DNA of 64,000 nt from positions 1 through 64,000 of the forward strand of contig CAZTAK010000003.1 of NCBI GenBank assembly GCA_964611585.1, given 5' to 3'. Below, one piece after another: positions 43,887-52,204 of this stretch. The stretch is from CAZTAK01 sp964611585 (GTDB lineage: Bacteria > Pseudomonadota > Alphaproteobacteria > SHVP01). Position 1 is the stretch's first letter. Each line of letters opens with the position of its first letter. The translations under genes and the position numbers were made by a program. The notes under the pieces are model-generated. The model was given only the letters and a program-made list of their open reading frames with translations. It made no database searches and was not told where the DNA came from.

Positions 43887-44387
43887 ATGGCCCGCGTAAC
43901 CGTTGAAGATTGCGTCGAAGTCATTCCCAACCGGTTCGAGCTCGTGGTGCTGGCCGCCCAGCGCTCGCGCGAGGTTTCGGCTGGAGCACAGCTTACGCGC
44001 GAACGCGACAACGACAAGAACCCGGTCGTGGCCCTGCGCGAAATCGCCGAAAAGTCCGTCAAATCCGGTGAACTGATGGAATCCCTGATTCACGGCCTGC
44101 AAAAGCATGTCGAATCGGACGAGCCCGATGAAGACGACATGGCCGCCCTGATGACGGGCGACGAATGGCGCCGCGCCGCGGAAGAGCCTCCGCCCAAGCC
44201 CGAACCCGAGCCCGAAGTGAAGGCGGCCGTCTCCGAACCCACACACGAGCCTGAAGTGAAGCCGGAGGCCGAGACGCCCGTGCCGGCCGCGGCCACGCCT
44301 CCCGGCGAAGAACCCGGCGGCGCCGCAGAGGCGGCTCCCGAGGGGGCCGCGCCCGGCGATGAACTCCTCAACACGGACGAGGGCTGA
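43887..44387 (+). CDS. rpoZ: RNA polymerase omega subunit with long acidic tail
   Basis: 166 residues. The first 65 (MARVTVEDCVEVIPNRFELV and onward, with NDKNPVVALREIA) are the omega core that helps fold beta-prime and is part of ppGpp response. The rest is a low-complexity tail rich in Glu, Pro and Ala (EPPPKPEPEPEVK and similar runs from about residue 107), longer than the usual alphaproteobacterial omega. It is next to the (p)ppGpp synthetase gene rsh, a conserved arrangement. Confidence 0.94.
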   Translation: MARVTVEDCVEVIPNRFELVVLAAQRSREVSAGAQLTRERDNDKNPVVALREIAEKSVKSGELMESLIHGLQKHVESDEPDEDDMAALMTGDEWRRAAEEPPPKPEPEPEVKAAVSEPTHEPEVKPEAETPVPAAATPPGEEPGGAAEAAPEGAAPGDELLNTDEG

Positions 44388-44492
44388 GCCGCGGCTCGTC
44401 GCACTCGGACGCCGGCGTCCCGCGCCGACACCGGCGCGCCCCAGAATTTGTTTCCGGCCGATTGACGGCCCCCGGCCCCGGAGGCGGGGCCG

Positions 44493-46643
44493 TTGATCCG
44501 GCAGGCCGATCTGATTGAGCGGGTTCGCAAGTACGACCCCGGCGTCGATGAAGACCTGCTCAATCGCGCTTACGTTTTTTCGATGAAGGCGCACGGCTCG
44601 CAGGTGCGGGCCTCGGGCGATCCCTATTTCTCGCATCCGCTCGAAGTGGCGGGGATCGTCACCGATCTCCGGCTCGACGACACCACTGTGGCCACCGCGC
44701 TGCTGCACGATACGGTCGAAGACACGATCGCGACTCTCGATCAGATCGAAGCCCGGTTCGGGCCCGAAATCGCGCAAATGGTGGACGGCGTTACCAAATT
44801 GTCGCGGCTGGAATTGACCACCGGCGGCTCCCCTCAGGCCGAAAACTTTCGCAAGCTCTTACTGGCGATGTCGAACGACCTGCGCGTACTGCTGGTCAAG
44901 TTGGCCGATCGTCTCCACAACATGCGCACGCTTAGTTTTATCCGCGACCCGGAAAAGCGCCGCCGCATCGCGCACGAGACCATGGAAATCTATGCGCCGT
45001 TGGCGGAGCGCATCGGTATGCAGGCGATCAAGGAAGAACTACAGAATCTCGCTTTCGCCGAACTCAACGCCGAGGCGCGAAAATCAGTCTTGGCGCGCCT
45101 CGAATATCTGCGGATGGGCGGCGCCGATCTGGTGACGCGGATCTGCGAGGAACTCGAGCGCACGCTTGCATCGGAGGGGCAGAGCGCAACCGTCTTGGGG
45201 CGCGAAAAAAGGCCCTATTCGATCTGGCGCAAGATGGAACAAAAGAATATTTCGTTCGAGCAGCTAGCCGACATCATGGCGTTCCGGATCATCGTCGGGA
45301 CCGACGCCGACTGTTACAGGGCGCTCGGCATCGTGCACGGCGCCTATCGCATGGTGCCGAACCGGTTCAAGGATTACATCTCGACGCCGAAGCGCAATAA
45401 CTACCGATCCCTGCACACGACCGTCATCGGCCCCGAAAAACAGCGCATCGAGGTTCAGATACGGACGCGCAATATGCACGAGATTGCGGAACTAGGTGTG
45501 GCGGCGCATTGGACCTACAAGAGCCCGGGTGCGGAGAAATCCATACGGGAATACCGCTGGATTCGCGAATTGCTCGACATTCTGGATCAGGCGTCCGACC
45601 CGGAGGAATTTCTCGAGCACACCAAACTCGAGATGTTTCAGGATCAGGTGTTTTGTTTCTCGCCCAAGGGTGACCTGATCGCCTTGCCGCGCGGGGCGAC
45701 CCCGGTCGATTTTGCCTACGCCGTTCATACCGATGTCGGCGACACCACTGTCGGCGCCAAAGTCAACGGGCGAATCGCACCGCTTCGCACCGAACTGCAC
45801 AACGGCGATCAGGTCGAGATCATCCGGTCCAAGGCGCAAACGCCATCCCCGACCTGGCAAGGTTTTGTCGTCACCGGCAAAGCGCGCTCGGCGGTACGGC
45901 GGTTCGTCCGTAATCAGGAACGTACCCAATTTGCCGATCTCGGACGCGCCATATTGGAGCGTGCCTTCGAACATACCGGCCGCGAACTGTCGGACAAGGC
46001 GATCGGCAACGGACTCAAGAAGCTGGCGGCAAAGTCGGCCCAAGAGGTGTTTGAAAAAGTGGGCGAGGGCGTGTTGACCGCGCGCGAAGTGATCGAGGCC
46101 GTGCTGCCCGGCGAAAAGGCGGCGTGGCGGCTCGGCCTGCGGAGTCTCGCCGGCGCGTTTTCGCGCTCGCGCAATCCCAAGGGCGGCGACCGTGCGATCC
46201 CGATCCGGGGTCTAATTCCGGGGATGGCGGTTCACCTCGCGAATTGTTGCCATCCGTTGCCTGGCGATCGCATTGTCGGCATCGTGACTGAAGGCAAGGG
46301 CGTGACGATTCACACGATCGATTGTGAAAGTCTGGAGAACTATTCCAGTTCGCCCGAGAACTGGCTCGACGTGGCCTGGAGCGTCGATGAGGAATCGACC
46401 GATTTTCATGTCGGCCGGATCGACGTGATCCTCACCAACGAACCCGGCAGCCTCAATGCCATGACCACGGTCATTGCCCGCAACCTCGGCAACATCAGCA
46501 ATCTGAAAATCACCAACCGCTCGCCCGAAACTTTTGAATTCCTGATTGATGTCGAGGTCAAGGACGTGAAGCATCTGTCCAATATTGTCGCTGCGTTGCG
46601 CGCCGATCCGTCGATGCACACGGTCACACGGGTGCGCGGATGA
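44493..46643 (+). CDS. rsh: Bifunctional (p)ppGpp synthetase/hydrolase (RSH)
   Basis: 716 residues from a TTG with GGAGG eight bases upstream. The HD hydrolase domain has H72-D73 in LLHDTVEDT, so hydrolase activity is expected. The synthetase domain is at about 235-350 (PNRFKDYISTPKRNNYRSLH), then the TGS domain (FCFSPKGDLIALPRGATPVD) and a C-terminal ACT domain (about 635-716). Alphaproteobacteria usually carry one such enzyme to run the stringent response. Overlaps pyrE by 4 nt. Confidence 0.95.
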   Translation: MIRQADLIERVRKYDPGVDEDLLNRAYVFSMKAHGSQVRASGDPYFSHPLEVAGIVTDLRLDDTTVATALLHDTVEDTIATLDQIEARFGPEIAQMVDGVTKLSRLELTTGGSPQAENFRKLLLAMSNDLRVLLVKLADRLHNMRTLSFIRDPEKRRRIAHETMEIYAPLAERIGMQAIKEELQNLAFAELNAEARKSVLARLEYLRMGGADLVTRICEELERTLASEGQSATVLGREKRPYSIWRKMEQKNISFEQLADIMAFRIIVGTDADCYRALGIVHGAYRMVPNRFKDYISTPKRNNYRSLHTTVIGPEKQRIEVQIRTRNMHEIAELGVAAHWTYKSPGAEKSIREYRWIRELLDILDQASDPEEFLEHTKLEMFQDQVFCFSPKGDLIALPRGATPVDFAYAVHTDVGDTTVGAKVNGRIAPLRTELHNGDQVEIIRSKAQTPSPTWQGFVVTGKARSAVRRFVRNQERTQFADLGRAILERAFEHTGRELSDKAIGNGLKKLAAKSAQEVFEKVGEGVLTAREVIEAVLPGEKAAWRLGLRSLAGAFSRSRNPKGGDRAIPIRGLIPGMAVHLANCCHPLPGDRIVGIVTEGKGVTIHTIDCESLENYSSSPENWLDVAWSVDEESTDFHVGRIDVILTNEPGSLNAMTTVIARNLGNISNLKITNRSPETFEFLIDVEVKDVKHLSNIVAALRADPSMHTVTRVRG

Positions 46644-47227
46644 CCCGGGAAGAAGTCCTCGCCGAATTTCGCGCCGCGGGCGCCTTGCTGGAGGGGCATT
46701 TCCTCCTGTCGTCGGGGAAACACAGTCCGGTCTATCTTCAGTGCGCCCGGGTGATGATGGACCCGGCCCGAGGCGGGCGCCTGTGTGCGGCGCTGGCGGA
46801 TACGATCCGCGGCCGTCTCGGCGCCGATTCGATCGACATCGTCGTTTCGCCGGCCATGGGCGGCGTCATCGTCGGCTATGAATTGGCACGCCACCTCGGC
46901 CTGCCGGCGGTTTTTTCCGAGCGGGTTGACGGGTTGTTTGCCTTCCGGCGCGGTTTTGACCTGACTGCCGGGGCGAGGGTGCTGATGGCCGAAGATGTCG
47001 TCACGACCGGCAAAAGCTCGCGCGAGTGCATCGCCGCGATTGCCGCTGCGGGCGGAGTGACGGTGGCGGCAAGCTGCCTGATCGACCGAAGCAACGGCGC
47101 CGTCGATCTCGGCGTGCCGTTGATCGCGCTTGCGGGATATGCCGTCCCGGCGTATGAAGCGGACGCGCTGCCGCCCGACCTGGCGGCGCTTCCCGCTGTC
47201 AAGCCCGGAAGCCGCGGCCTGAGCTGA
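46640..47227 (+). CDS. pyrE: Orotate phosphoribosyltransferase
   Basis: 195 residues. It converts orotate and PRPP to OMP. The PRPP-binding motif VLMAEDVVTTGKSSRECI is in the second half, LLSSGKHSPVYLQ near the N-terminus, and SPAMGGVIVGYELAR in between. The ATG overlaps the rsh stop (ATGA). Regulation with the stringent-response gene is plausible. This is a short alphaproteobacterial form. Confidence 0.95.
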   Translation: MTREEVLAEFRAAGALLEGHFLLSSGKHSPVYLQCARVMMDPARGGRLCAALADTIRGRLGADSIDIVVSPAMGGVIVGYELARHLGLPAVFSERVDGLFAFRRGFDLTAGARVLMAEDVVTTGKSSRECIAAIAAAGGVTVAASCLIDRSNGAVDLGVPLIALAGYAVPAYEADALPPDLAALPAVKPGSRGLS

Positions 47228-47238
47228 GAGAATCGAGA

Positions 47239-47829
47239 ATGCTGTTCCGCCGCAAACGACCAGCCAGCATCCTGTTCCACCTGCGAAATCTGGTGTGGCC
47301 GCGCGCTGGATGGCGCCGAACGCTGACGTATATGAGCCATCGATTGAGCCGGCTACCGGGATCGCCCTACAGCATTGCAGCGGGTCTCGCCTGCGGCGTG
47401 GCGATCTCGTTCACGCCTTTGCTCGGGTTCCACTTTCTGCTCGGCGCGCTCCTGGCGTGGGTGATGGGCGGAAACCTTCTGGCTTCGGCACTCGGCACCG
47501 TGGTGGGTAACCCGTGGACGTTCCCGATCATCTGGGTCTGGATCTTCTCCCTTGGCAACTGGATCATGGGCGCCAGCAGCCTGGAATTCGAACCCGCTAA
47601 CGAATTCACCATGACCTTCTTGCGCGACAACGTCGTGAACGTCTTTTTGCCGATGCTGCTGGGCGGGATTCCGACCGCGATTGTGGTCTGGTTAGCGACC
47701 TATTTTCCGGTGCGATATCTGGTCGCGGGCTACCAGCGTGCACGGCGCGCGCGGCTGGCACGCAAAGCGAAAATAGATTCCGGGTTCAAGCGTCCGCGCC
47801 GCGCCTCCCACGGGCAGAGAGCACGCTGA
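47239..47829 (+). CDS. DUF2062 membrane protein
   Basis: 196 residues with hydrophobic segments near 46-66, 74-94 and 132-160. GSPYSIAAGLACGVAISFTP is the DUF2062 signature. The C-terminal 25 residues are basic. Function is unknown. It stays between pyrE and pdxJ in many alphaproteobacteria. Its stop overlaps the pdxJ start by 1 nt. Confidence 0.88.
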   Translation: MLFRRKRPASILFHLRNLVWPRAGWRRTLTYMSHRLSRLPGSPYSIAAGLACGVAISFTPLLGFHFLLGALLAWVMGGNLLASALGTVVGNPWTFPIIWVWIFSLGNWIMGASSLEFEPANEFTMTFLRDNVVNVFLPMLLGGIPTAIVVWLATYFPVRYLVAGYQRARRARLARKAKIDSGFKRPRRASHGQRAR

Positions 47830-48584
47830 TGGGCGACCCCCTTCGTCTGGGCGTAAACATCGATCACGTCGCAACCATCCGCAACGCGCGCGGGGAGCCG
47901 CATCCCGATCCGGTGCGCGCCGCACGCCTGGCAGCGGTCGCGGGCGCCGACGGCATTACAGCGCATCTGCGCGAGGATCGCCGCCACATCTCGGATGACG
48001 ACATCGAACGTCTCCTGGATGCAATCGAGCTGCCGCTCAACCTCGAAATGGCACCGACCGAGGAAATGCAGGCCATCGCGTTGCGCCACAAACCACGCGC
48101 GGCCTGCCTGGTTCCTGAGCGCCGCGAGGAACGCACCACGGAAGGCGGTCTCGATGTCGAGGGCAGCGTCAAGGCGCTTAAACCGCTGGTGGCGCGGCTG
48201 GCAGACGCCGGTATCCGGGTTTCGGTGTTCATCGAGCCGGACGAGCGTCAATTGAACGCGGCGGCACGCATCGGCGCGCCGGTGGTGGAACTGCACACCG
48301 GCGCCTACTGCCATGCCGAGGGCGCCGCCCGCGAGCGCGAACTCGCGCGTATCGTGGCGGGCGCACGAAATGCCGCCGACCTCGGTCTCGAATGTCACGC
48401 CGGCCATGGCCTCGGCTTCGACACGGTCGGTGCGGTTGCCGCCGTACCCGAAATCGTCGAGCTCAACATCGGCCATTATCTGATCGGCGAAGCGGTCTTC
48501 AGCGGCCTCGAAAGTGCAATCAAACGCATGCGTGCCCTGATGGACGGCGCCCGCGCCCGCGTCATCGGCGCGGAAAGTGCCTGA
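47829..48584 (+). CDS. pdxJ: Pyridoxine 5'-phosphate synthase
   Basis: 251-residue TIM barrel. It condenses 1-deoxyxylulose 5-phosphate with 3-amino-1-hydroxyacetone phosphate to PNP (DXP-dependent vitamin B6 route). LGVNIDHVATIRNARG at about 6-21, GITAHLREDRRHI, HTGAYC and CHAGHGLG are diagnostic. ATG at 47829. acpS follows after 14 bp. Confidence 0.96.
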   Translation: MGDPLRLGVNIDHVATIRNARGEPHPDPVRAARLAAVAGADGITAHLREDRRHISDDDIERLLDAIELPLNLEMAPTEEMQAIALRHKPRAACLVPERREERTTEGGLDVEGSVKALKPLVARLADAGIRVSVFIEPDERQLNAAARIGAPVVELHTGAYCHAEGAARERELARIVAGARNAADLGLECHAGHGLGFDTVGAVAAVPEIVELNIGHYLIGEAVFSGLESAIKRMRALMDGARARVIGAESA

Positions 48585-48598
48585 GCGAAACCGTCCCC

Positions 48599-49006
48599 AT
48601 GATTATCGGTTTGGGTAGCGACATTATCGACATTCGGCGTATCGAGCGGACCCTCGACCGGTTCGGCGACCGGTTCGTTGCCCGGGTGTTTACCAAGATC
48701 GAACGCGCCCGCTCGGAGCGCCGGACCAAGCGCGCGGCCTCGTATGCGCGGCGCTTCGCCGCCAAGGAGGCCTGCGCCAAGGCGCTCGGTACCGGCTTCC
48801 GCCGCGGCGTGTATTGGCGGGATCTTGGCGTTGTCAATCTGCCCGGCGGCAAACCGTCGATGGTTCTGAGCGGCGGCGCGCTCGAACGCCTGAGTGAATT
48901 GACGCCCCCGGGCATGCGCGTCCAGATCGACCTGTCGATTACCGACGACGAGCCCTTGGCCCAGGCCATCGTCATCATCACGGCGCTTCCCGCGGGCACG
49001 CCTTGA
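48599..49006 (+). CDS. acpS: Holo-[acyl-carrier-protein] synthase
   Basis: 135 residues. It attaches 4'-phosphopantetheine from CoA to acyl carrier protein. The metal-binding Asp is in GLGSDIIDIRRIE near residue 8, and the RFAAKEACAKALGTG motif is present. The ATG at 48599 is the natural start; the open frame upstream belongs to pdxJ's territory. The TGA overlaps the earliest possible lepB start. Confidence 0.95.
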   Translation: MIIGLGSDIIDIRRIERTLDRFGDRFVARVFTKIERARSERRTKRAASYARRFAAKEACAKALGTGFRRGVYWRDLGVVNLPGGKPSMVLSGGALERLSELTPPGMRVQIDLSITDDEPLAQAIVIITALPAGTP

Positions 49007-49083
49007 CATCGCATTCATCGAACGGCAAGCCTGTGCCGCCCGGCGCTCCGGTGCCGGAATCCACCGGGCGGAAAGGAACCTCT

Positions 49084-49833
49084 GTGGCGAAAAACAAAGA
49101 AAAAAGTGGTGTGGGCGAAACCGTCCGCACGGTGATCTACGCTGTTTTGATTGCCGTGGTGATCCGCACCGTTGCCTACGAGCCGTTCAATATCCCGTCT
49201 GAATCGATGTTGCCGACGCTGCTGGTGGGCGATTATCTCTTCGTATCGAAGTTTTCGCTCGGCTACAGCCGCCATTCGCTGCCGTTTAGCTTGCCGCTAT
49301 TCAGGGGCAGGGTGTTCGAACGGCCGCCGAAGCGGGGCGACGTGGTGGTGTTCAAACTGCCGCGCGACAATTCCACCGACTTCATCAAGCGCGTGGTCGG
49401 CCTGCCGGGCGACCGGGTTCAGTTGATCGATGGCGTCTTGCATATCAACGACGAGCCGGTGCGGCGCGAGCGTATCAACGATTTCGTCGTCCAGGACGAT
49501 GCCGGCAACGTGCATCGTGTTCCGCAGTATCTCGAAACCATGCCCAACGGGACCAGCTACCGCACGCTCGACCTGGTGGACAACGGCCGTAGCGACAACA
49601 CCCGCGTTTTTACCGTGCGTCCGGGGCATTTTTTCATGATGGGCGACAACCGCGACAATTCGCTCGACAGCCGGTTCTCCAGCGGTGTCGGCCAGGTGCC
49701 GGCCGTCAATCTGGTCGGTCGTGCCGAGTTCCTGTTCTTTTCGACCGACGGCGGCGCGCGATGGTGGGAATTCTGGAATTGGCCGAACGCGACCCGTTTC
49801 ACCCGCATGTTCCGGGGTGTAGGCGGGCAGTGA
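49084..49833 (+). CDS. lepB: Signal peptidase I
   Basis: 249 residues from a GTG at 49084 preceded by AAGGA; a TTG at 49003 overlapping acpS would add 27 residues with no conserved pattern. One membrane anchor (about 14-32) is followed by the catalytic Ser S41 in IPSESMLPT and the general-base Lys in FIKRVVGLPGD. MGDNRDNSLDSR is box E. It removes signal peptides from exported pre-proteins at the periplasmic face. Confidence 0.94.
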   Translation: MAKNKEKSGVGETVRTVIYAVLIAVVIRTVAYEPFNIPSESMLPTLLVGDYLFVSKFSLGYSRHSLPFSLPLFRGRVFERPPKRGDVVVFKLPRDNSTDFIKRVVGLPGDRVQLIDGVLHINDEPVRRERINDFVVQDDAGNVHRVPQYLETMPNGTSYRTLDLVDNGRSDNTRVFTVRPGHFFMMGDNRDNSLDSRFSSGVGQVPAVNLVGRAEFLFFSTDGGARWWEFWNWPNATRFTRMFRGVGGQ

Positions 49834-49843
49834 CGGGTGCAAC

Positions 49844-50530
49844 GTGACGCCCAAGCCCGTAGAGGACTTGTTTGCGGCCCTTGACTACCGGTTCCGCGAC
49901 CCGGCGCTTCTCGATGAGGCCCTGACGCACCCGAGCGCCGAGCCCGCCGCGGGCGGCGCCCATTATGACCGGCTGGAATTTCTTGGCGACCGGGTCTTGG
50001 CACTGGTGGTCTCGGATCATCTGCTGCGGCGCTATGCGGACGCCGGCGCGGGCACGCTGGCACGTCAGTTGACGGCGCTGGTGCGGCGCGAATGCCTGGC
50101 GGACGTTGCCGCTGAAATTGGTCTTGGCGATTATCTGGTGCTGTCGGCGGGCGAGCGGGCCTCGGGCGGGCCGCGCAAACCGGCGATCCTCGCCGACGCC
50201 TGCGAAGCGTTGATCGCCGCGCTCTATCTCGACGGCGGGCTTGAGGCAGCGGCGTCCTTTGTCCATCGCTACTGGGATCCGCGCGCAGAAGAGGTCGCCG
50301 CGGCGCCCAAGGACGCCAAGACCGCGTTGCAGGAATGGGCCCACGCCCACGGTGCCCCGGCGCCGCTCTACACGGTAACCGGATCCGAGGGGCCAGCGCA
50401 TGCGATCGAGTTCACCGTGACCGTAAGGGTGGGGGATCACCCGCCGGCCGAGGGACAGGGCCGGTCCAAGCGCGGCGCCCAGCAGCTGGCGGCGCAGGCG
50501 TTGCTTGCCACCCTCGACTGCGAAGGTTGA
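49844..50530 (+). CDS. rnc: Ribonuclease III
   Basis: 228 residues. The signature YDRLEFLGDRVLAL has the catalytic Glu/Asp, a second acidic set is in DACEALIAALYLDGG, and a C-terminal double-stranded-RNA-binding domain spans about 155-225. It processes rRNA and other structured RNAs. It starts at a GTG 10 bp after lepB; rnc and era are a standard pair. Confidence 0.95.
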   Translation: MTPKPVEDLFAALDYRFRDPALLDEALTHPSAEPAAGGAHYDRLEFLGDRVLALVVSDHLLRRYADAGAGTLARQLTALVRRECLADVAAEIGLGDYLVLSAGERASGGPRKPAILADACEALIAALYLDGGLEAAASFVHRYWDPRAEEVAAAPKDAKTALQEWAHAHGAPAPLYTVTGSEGPAHAIEFTVTVRVGDHPPAEGQGRSKRGAQQLAAQALLATLDCEG

Positions 50531-50533
50531 TCG

Positions 50534-51454
50534 GTGGCGGCGGCGGAAACCACCCGGTGCGGCTACGTCGCCCTGATCGGCGCGCCGAATGCCGGCAAGT
50601 CGACTCTCCTCAATACGCTGGTGGGCTCGAAAATTGCCATCGTCACCCCCAAGGTGCAGACCACCCGCTCGCGCATCATCGGTATCGCCATTCACGGAAC
50701 GGCGCAGATCATCTTTGTCGATACCCCCGGCATTTTCGAACCGCGCCGGCGCCTCGACCGTGCCATGGTACGGGCCGCCTGGGTCGGGGCGAACGATGCC
50801 GACGTGCGCGTACTGCTGGTGGATGCGACCCGCGCCAAGAACGGTGTCGCCGATGGCGAAAGCGCCCGCATCGTTGCAGATCTGCGCCGAACCGGGACGG
50901 ATGCAATCCTCGCCCTCAACAAGATCGACGCGGTGGCGAAGAACTCGCTTCTCGCCTTGGCCGAAAATTCGAGCAAGGACGGGCCGTTCCTGGCCGTGTT
51001 CATGATCTCGGCGCTGGCCGGTGACGGTCTCGCCGATCTTGTGGATGACCTCGTCGCGCGGCTGCCGGAAGGACCGTGGCTCTATCCGGAGGACCAGATC
51101 GCCGAGGTTCCGTTGCGCCAGCTCGCGGCGGAAATTACGCGCGAAAAACTATATCTCGCGCTGCGCCAGGAACTTCCCTACGCCGCCACCGTCGAAACCG
51201 AATCCTGGAAGGAACGCGACGACGGCAGCGTTCGCATCGAACAGATTATTTACATCGAGCGCGACAGCCAAAAGGCAATCGTTCTCGGCAAAGGCGGGCG
51301 GCAGATCAAGGAAATTGGCGCCGCCTCGCGCATCGAGCTGGAACAGATGCTGGAGCGCCGGGTGCACCTGTTCATCTTCGTCAAGGTGCGCCCCAAGTGG
51401 GGCGACGATCCCGAACGCTACCGCGAAATAGGCTTGGAGTTTCCTGGGTCGTAA
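50534..51454 (+). CDS. era: GTPase Era
   Basis: 306 residues. The GTP-binding G1 loop GAPNAGKST is at 17-25, with DTPG (G3) and NKID (G4) further on. A KH RNA-binding domain is at the C-terminus with the GxxG-like loop LGKGGRQIKEIG. Era assists 30S subunit maturation. It uses a GTG start 3 bp after rnc, and its TAA overlaps the recO ATG by one base. Confidence 0.96.
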   Translation: MAAAETTRCGYVALIGAPNAGKSTLLNTLVGSKIAIVTPKVQTTRSRIIGIAIHGTAQIIFVDTPGIFEPRRRLDRAMVRAAWVGANDADVRVLLVDATRAKNGVADGESARIVADLRRTGTDAILALNKIDAVAKNSLLALAENSSKDGPFLAVFMISALAGDGLADLVDDLVARLPEGPWLYPEDQIAEVPLRQLAAEITREKLYLALRQELPYAATVETESWKERDDGSVRIEQIIYIERDSQKAIVLGKGGRQIKEIGAASRIELEQMLERRVHLFIFVKVRPKWGDDPERYREIGLEFPGS

Positions 51455-52197
51455 TGCAGTGGTCTGATGCAGGCTTCATCTTGTCGGCGCGCAAGCACGG
51501 GGAATCGTCGGCGATCGTCAACATCCTGACGCGGCATCATGGGCGTCATGCAGGACTGGTGCGGGGCGGAGCCGGGCGGCGGTTGCGCGGCATCATTCAG
51601 CCCGGTAACGCGGTGGCGGCGTACTGGCGCGCGCGGCTGGCGGAGCACCTCGGAAGTTTTACCGTCGAACTCGCAGGCGCGCACGCGGCGCCGCTGCTGG
51701 GCGATCCCGACCGGCTGGCGGCGCTCGCCTCGGCGTGCGCTGTCGCCGAGTCGCTATTGCCGGAGCGCGAAGTTCATGCCGCGGTGTACGAAGGCTTCCG
51801 GGTGTTGCTCGCGGCACTCGATTCCTCGCCCCAGTGGCAGGCCGTCTACGTGCGCTGGGAACTCGGGCTGCTGGCAGAGCTCGGCTTCGGGCTCGACCTC
51901 ACGCGCTGCGCCGTGACCGGCACGGCCCAGGACCTCGTTTACGTGTCGCCGCGTTCGGGCCGGGCGGTTTCGGCGGCGGCGGGCGAACCCTATCGCGACC
52001 GCCTGCTGGCGCTTCCCGCCTTCCTGCTGTCGGCCGGGAACGGTGACCACCCGGGCCCGGAAGCGGTACGCGACGGACTGCTGCTGACCGGCTATTTCCT
52101 CGCCGGCCACGCCAGTGCCGCTCACCATCGCGGCCTTCCGCCGGCGCGTCGGCGGTTCGCAGACCGGTTCCGCGGTGGCACCATATCTAGTATATGA
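51454..52197 (+). CDS. recO: DNA repair protein RecO
   Basis: 247 residues. It starts MQWSDAGFILSARKHGESSA, a typical RecO OB-fold, followed by the helical domain and LGLDLTRCAVTGTAQDL-like segment. The second cysteine pair seen in zinc-binding RecO is missing, as in many alphaproteobacterial versions. It loads RecA at gaps with RecR. The ATG at 51454 overlaps the era stop; parC starts 8 bp after it. Confidence 0.93.
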   Translation: MQWSDAGFILSARKHGESSAIVNILTRHHGRHAGLVRGGAGRRLRGIIQPGNAVAAYWRARLAEHLGSFTVELAGAHAAPLLGDPDRLAALASACAVAESLLPEREVHAAVYEGFRVLLAALDSSPQWQAVYVRWELGLLAELGFGLDLTRCAVTGTAQDLVYVSPRSGRAVSAAAGEPYRDRLLALPAFLLSAGNGDHPGPEAVRDGLLLTGYFLAGHASAAHHRGLPPARRRFADRFRGGTISSI

Positions 52198-52204
52198 TGG
52201 ATTG

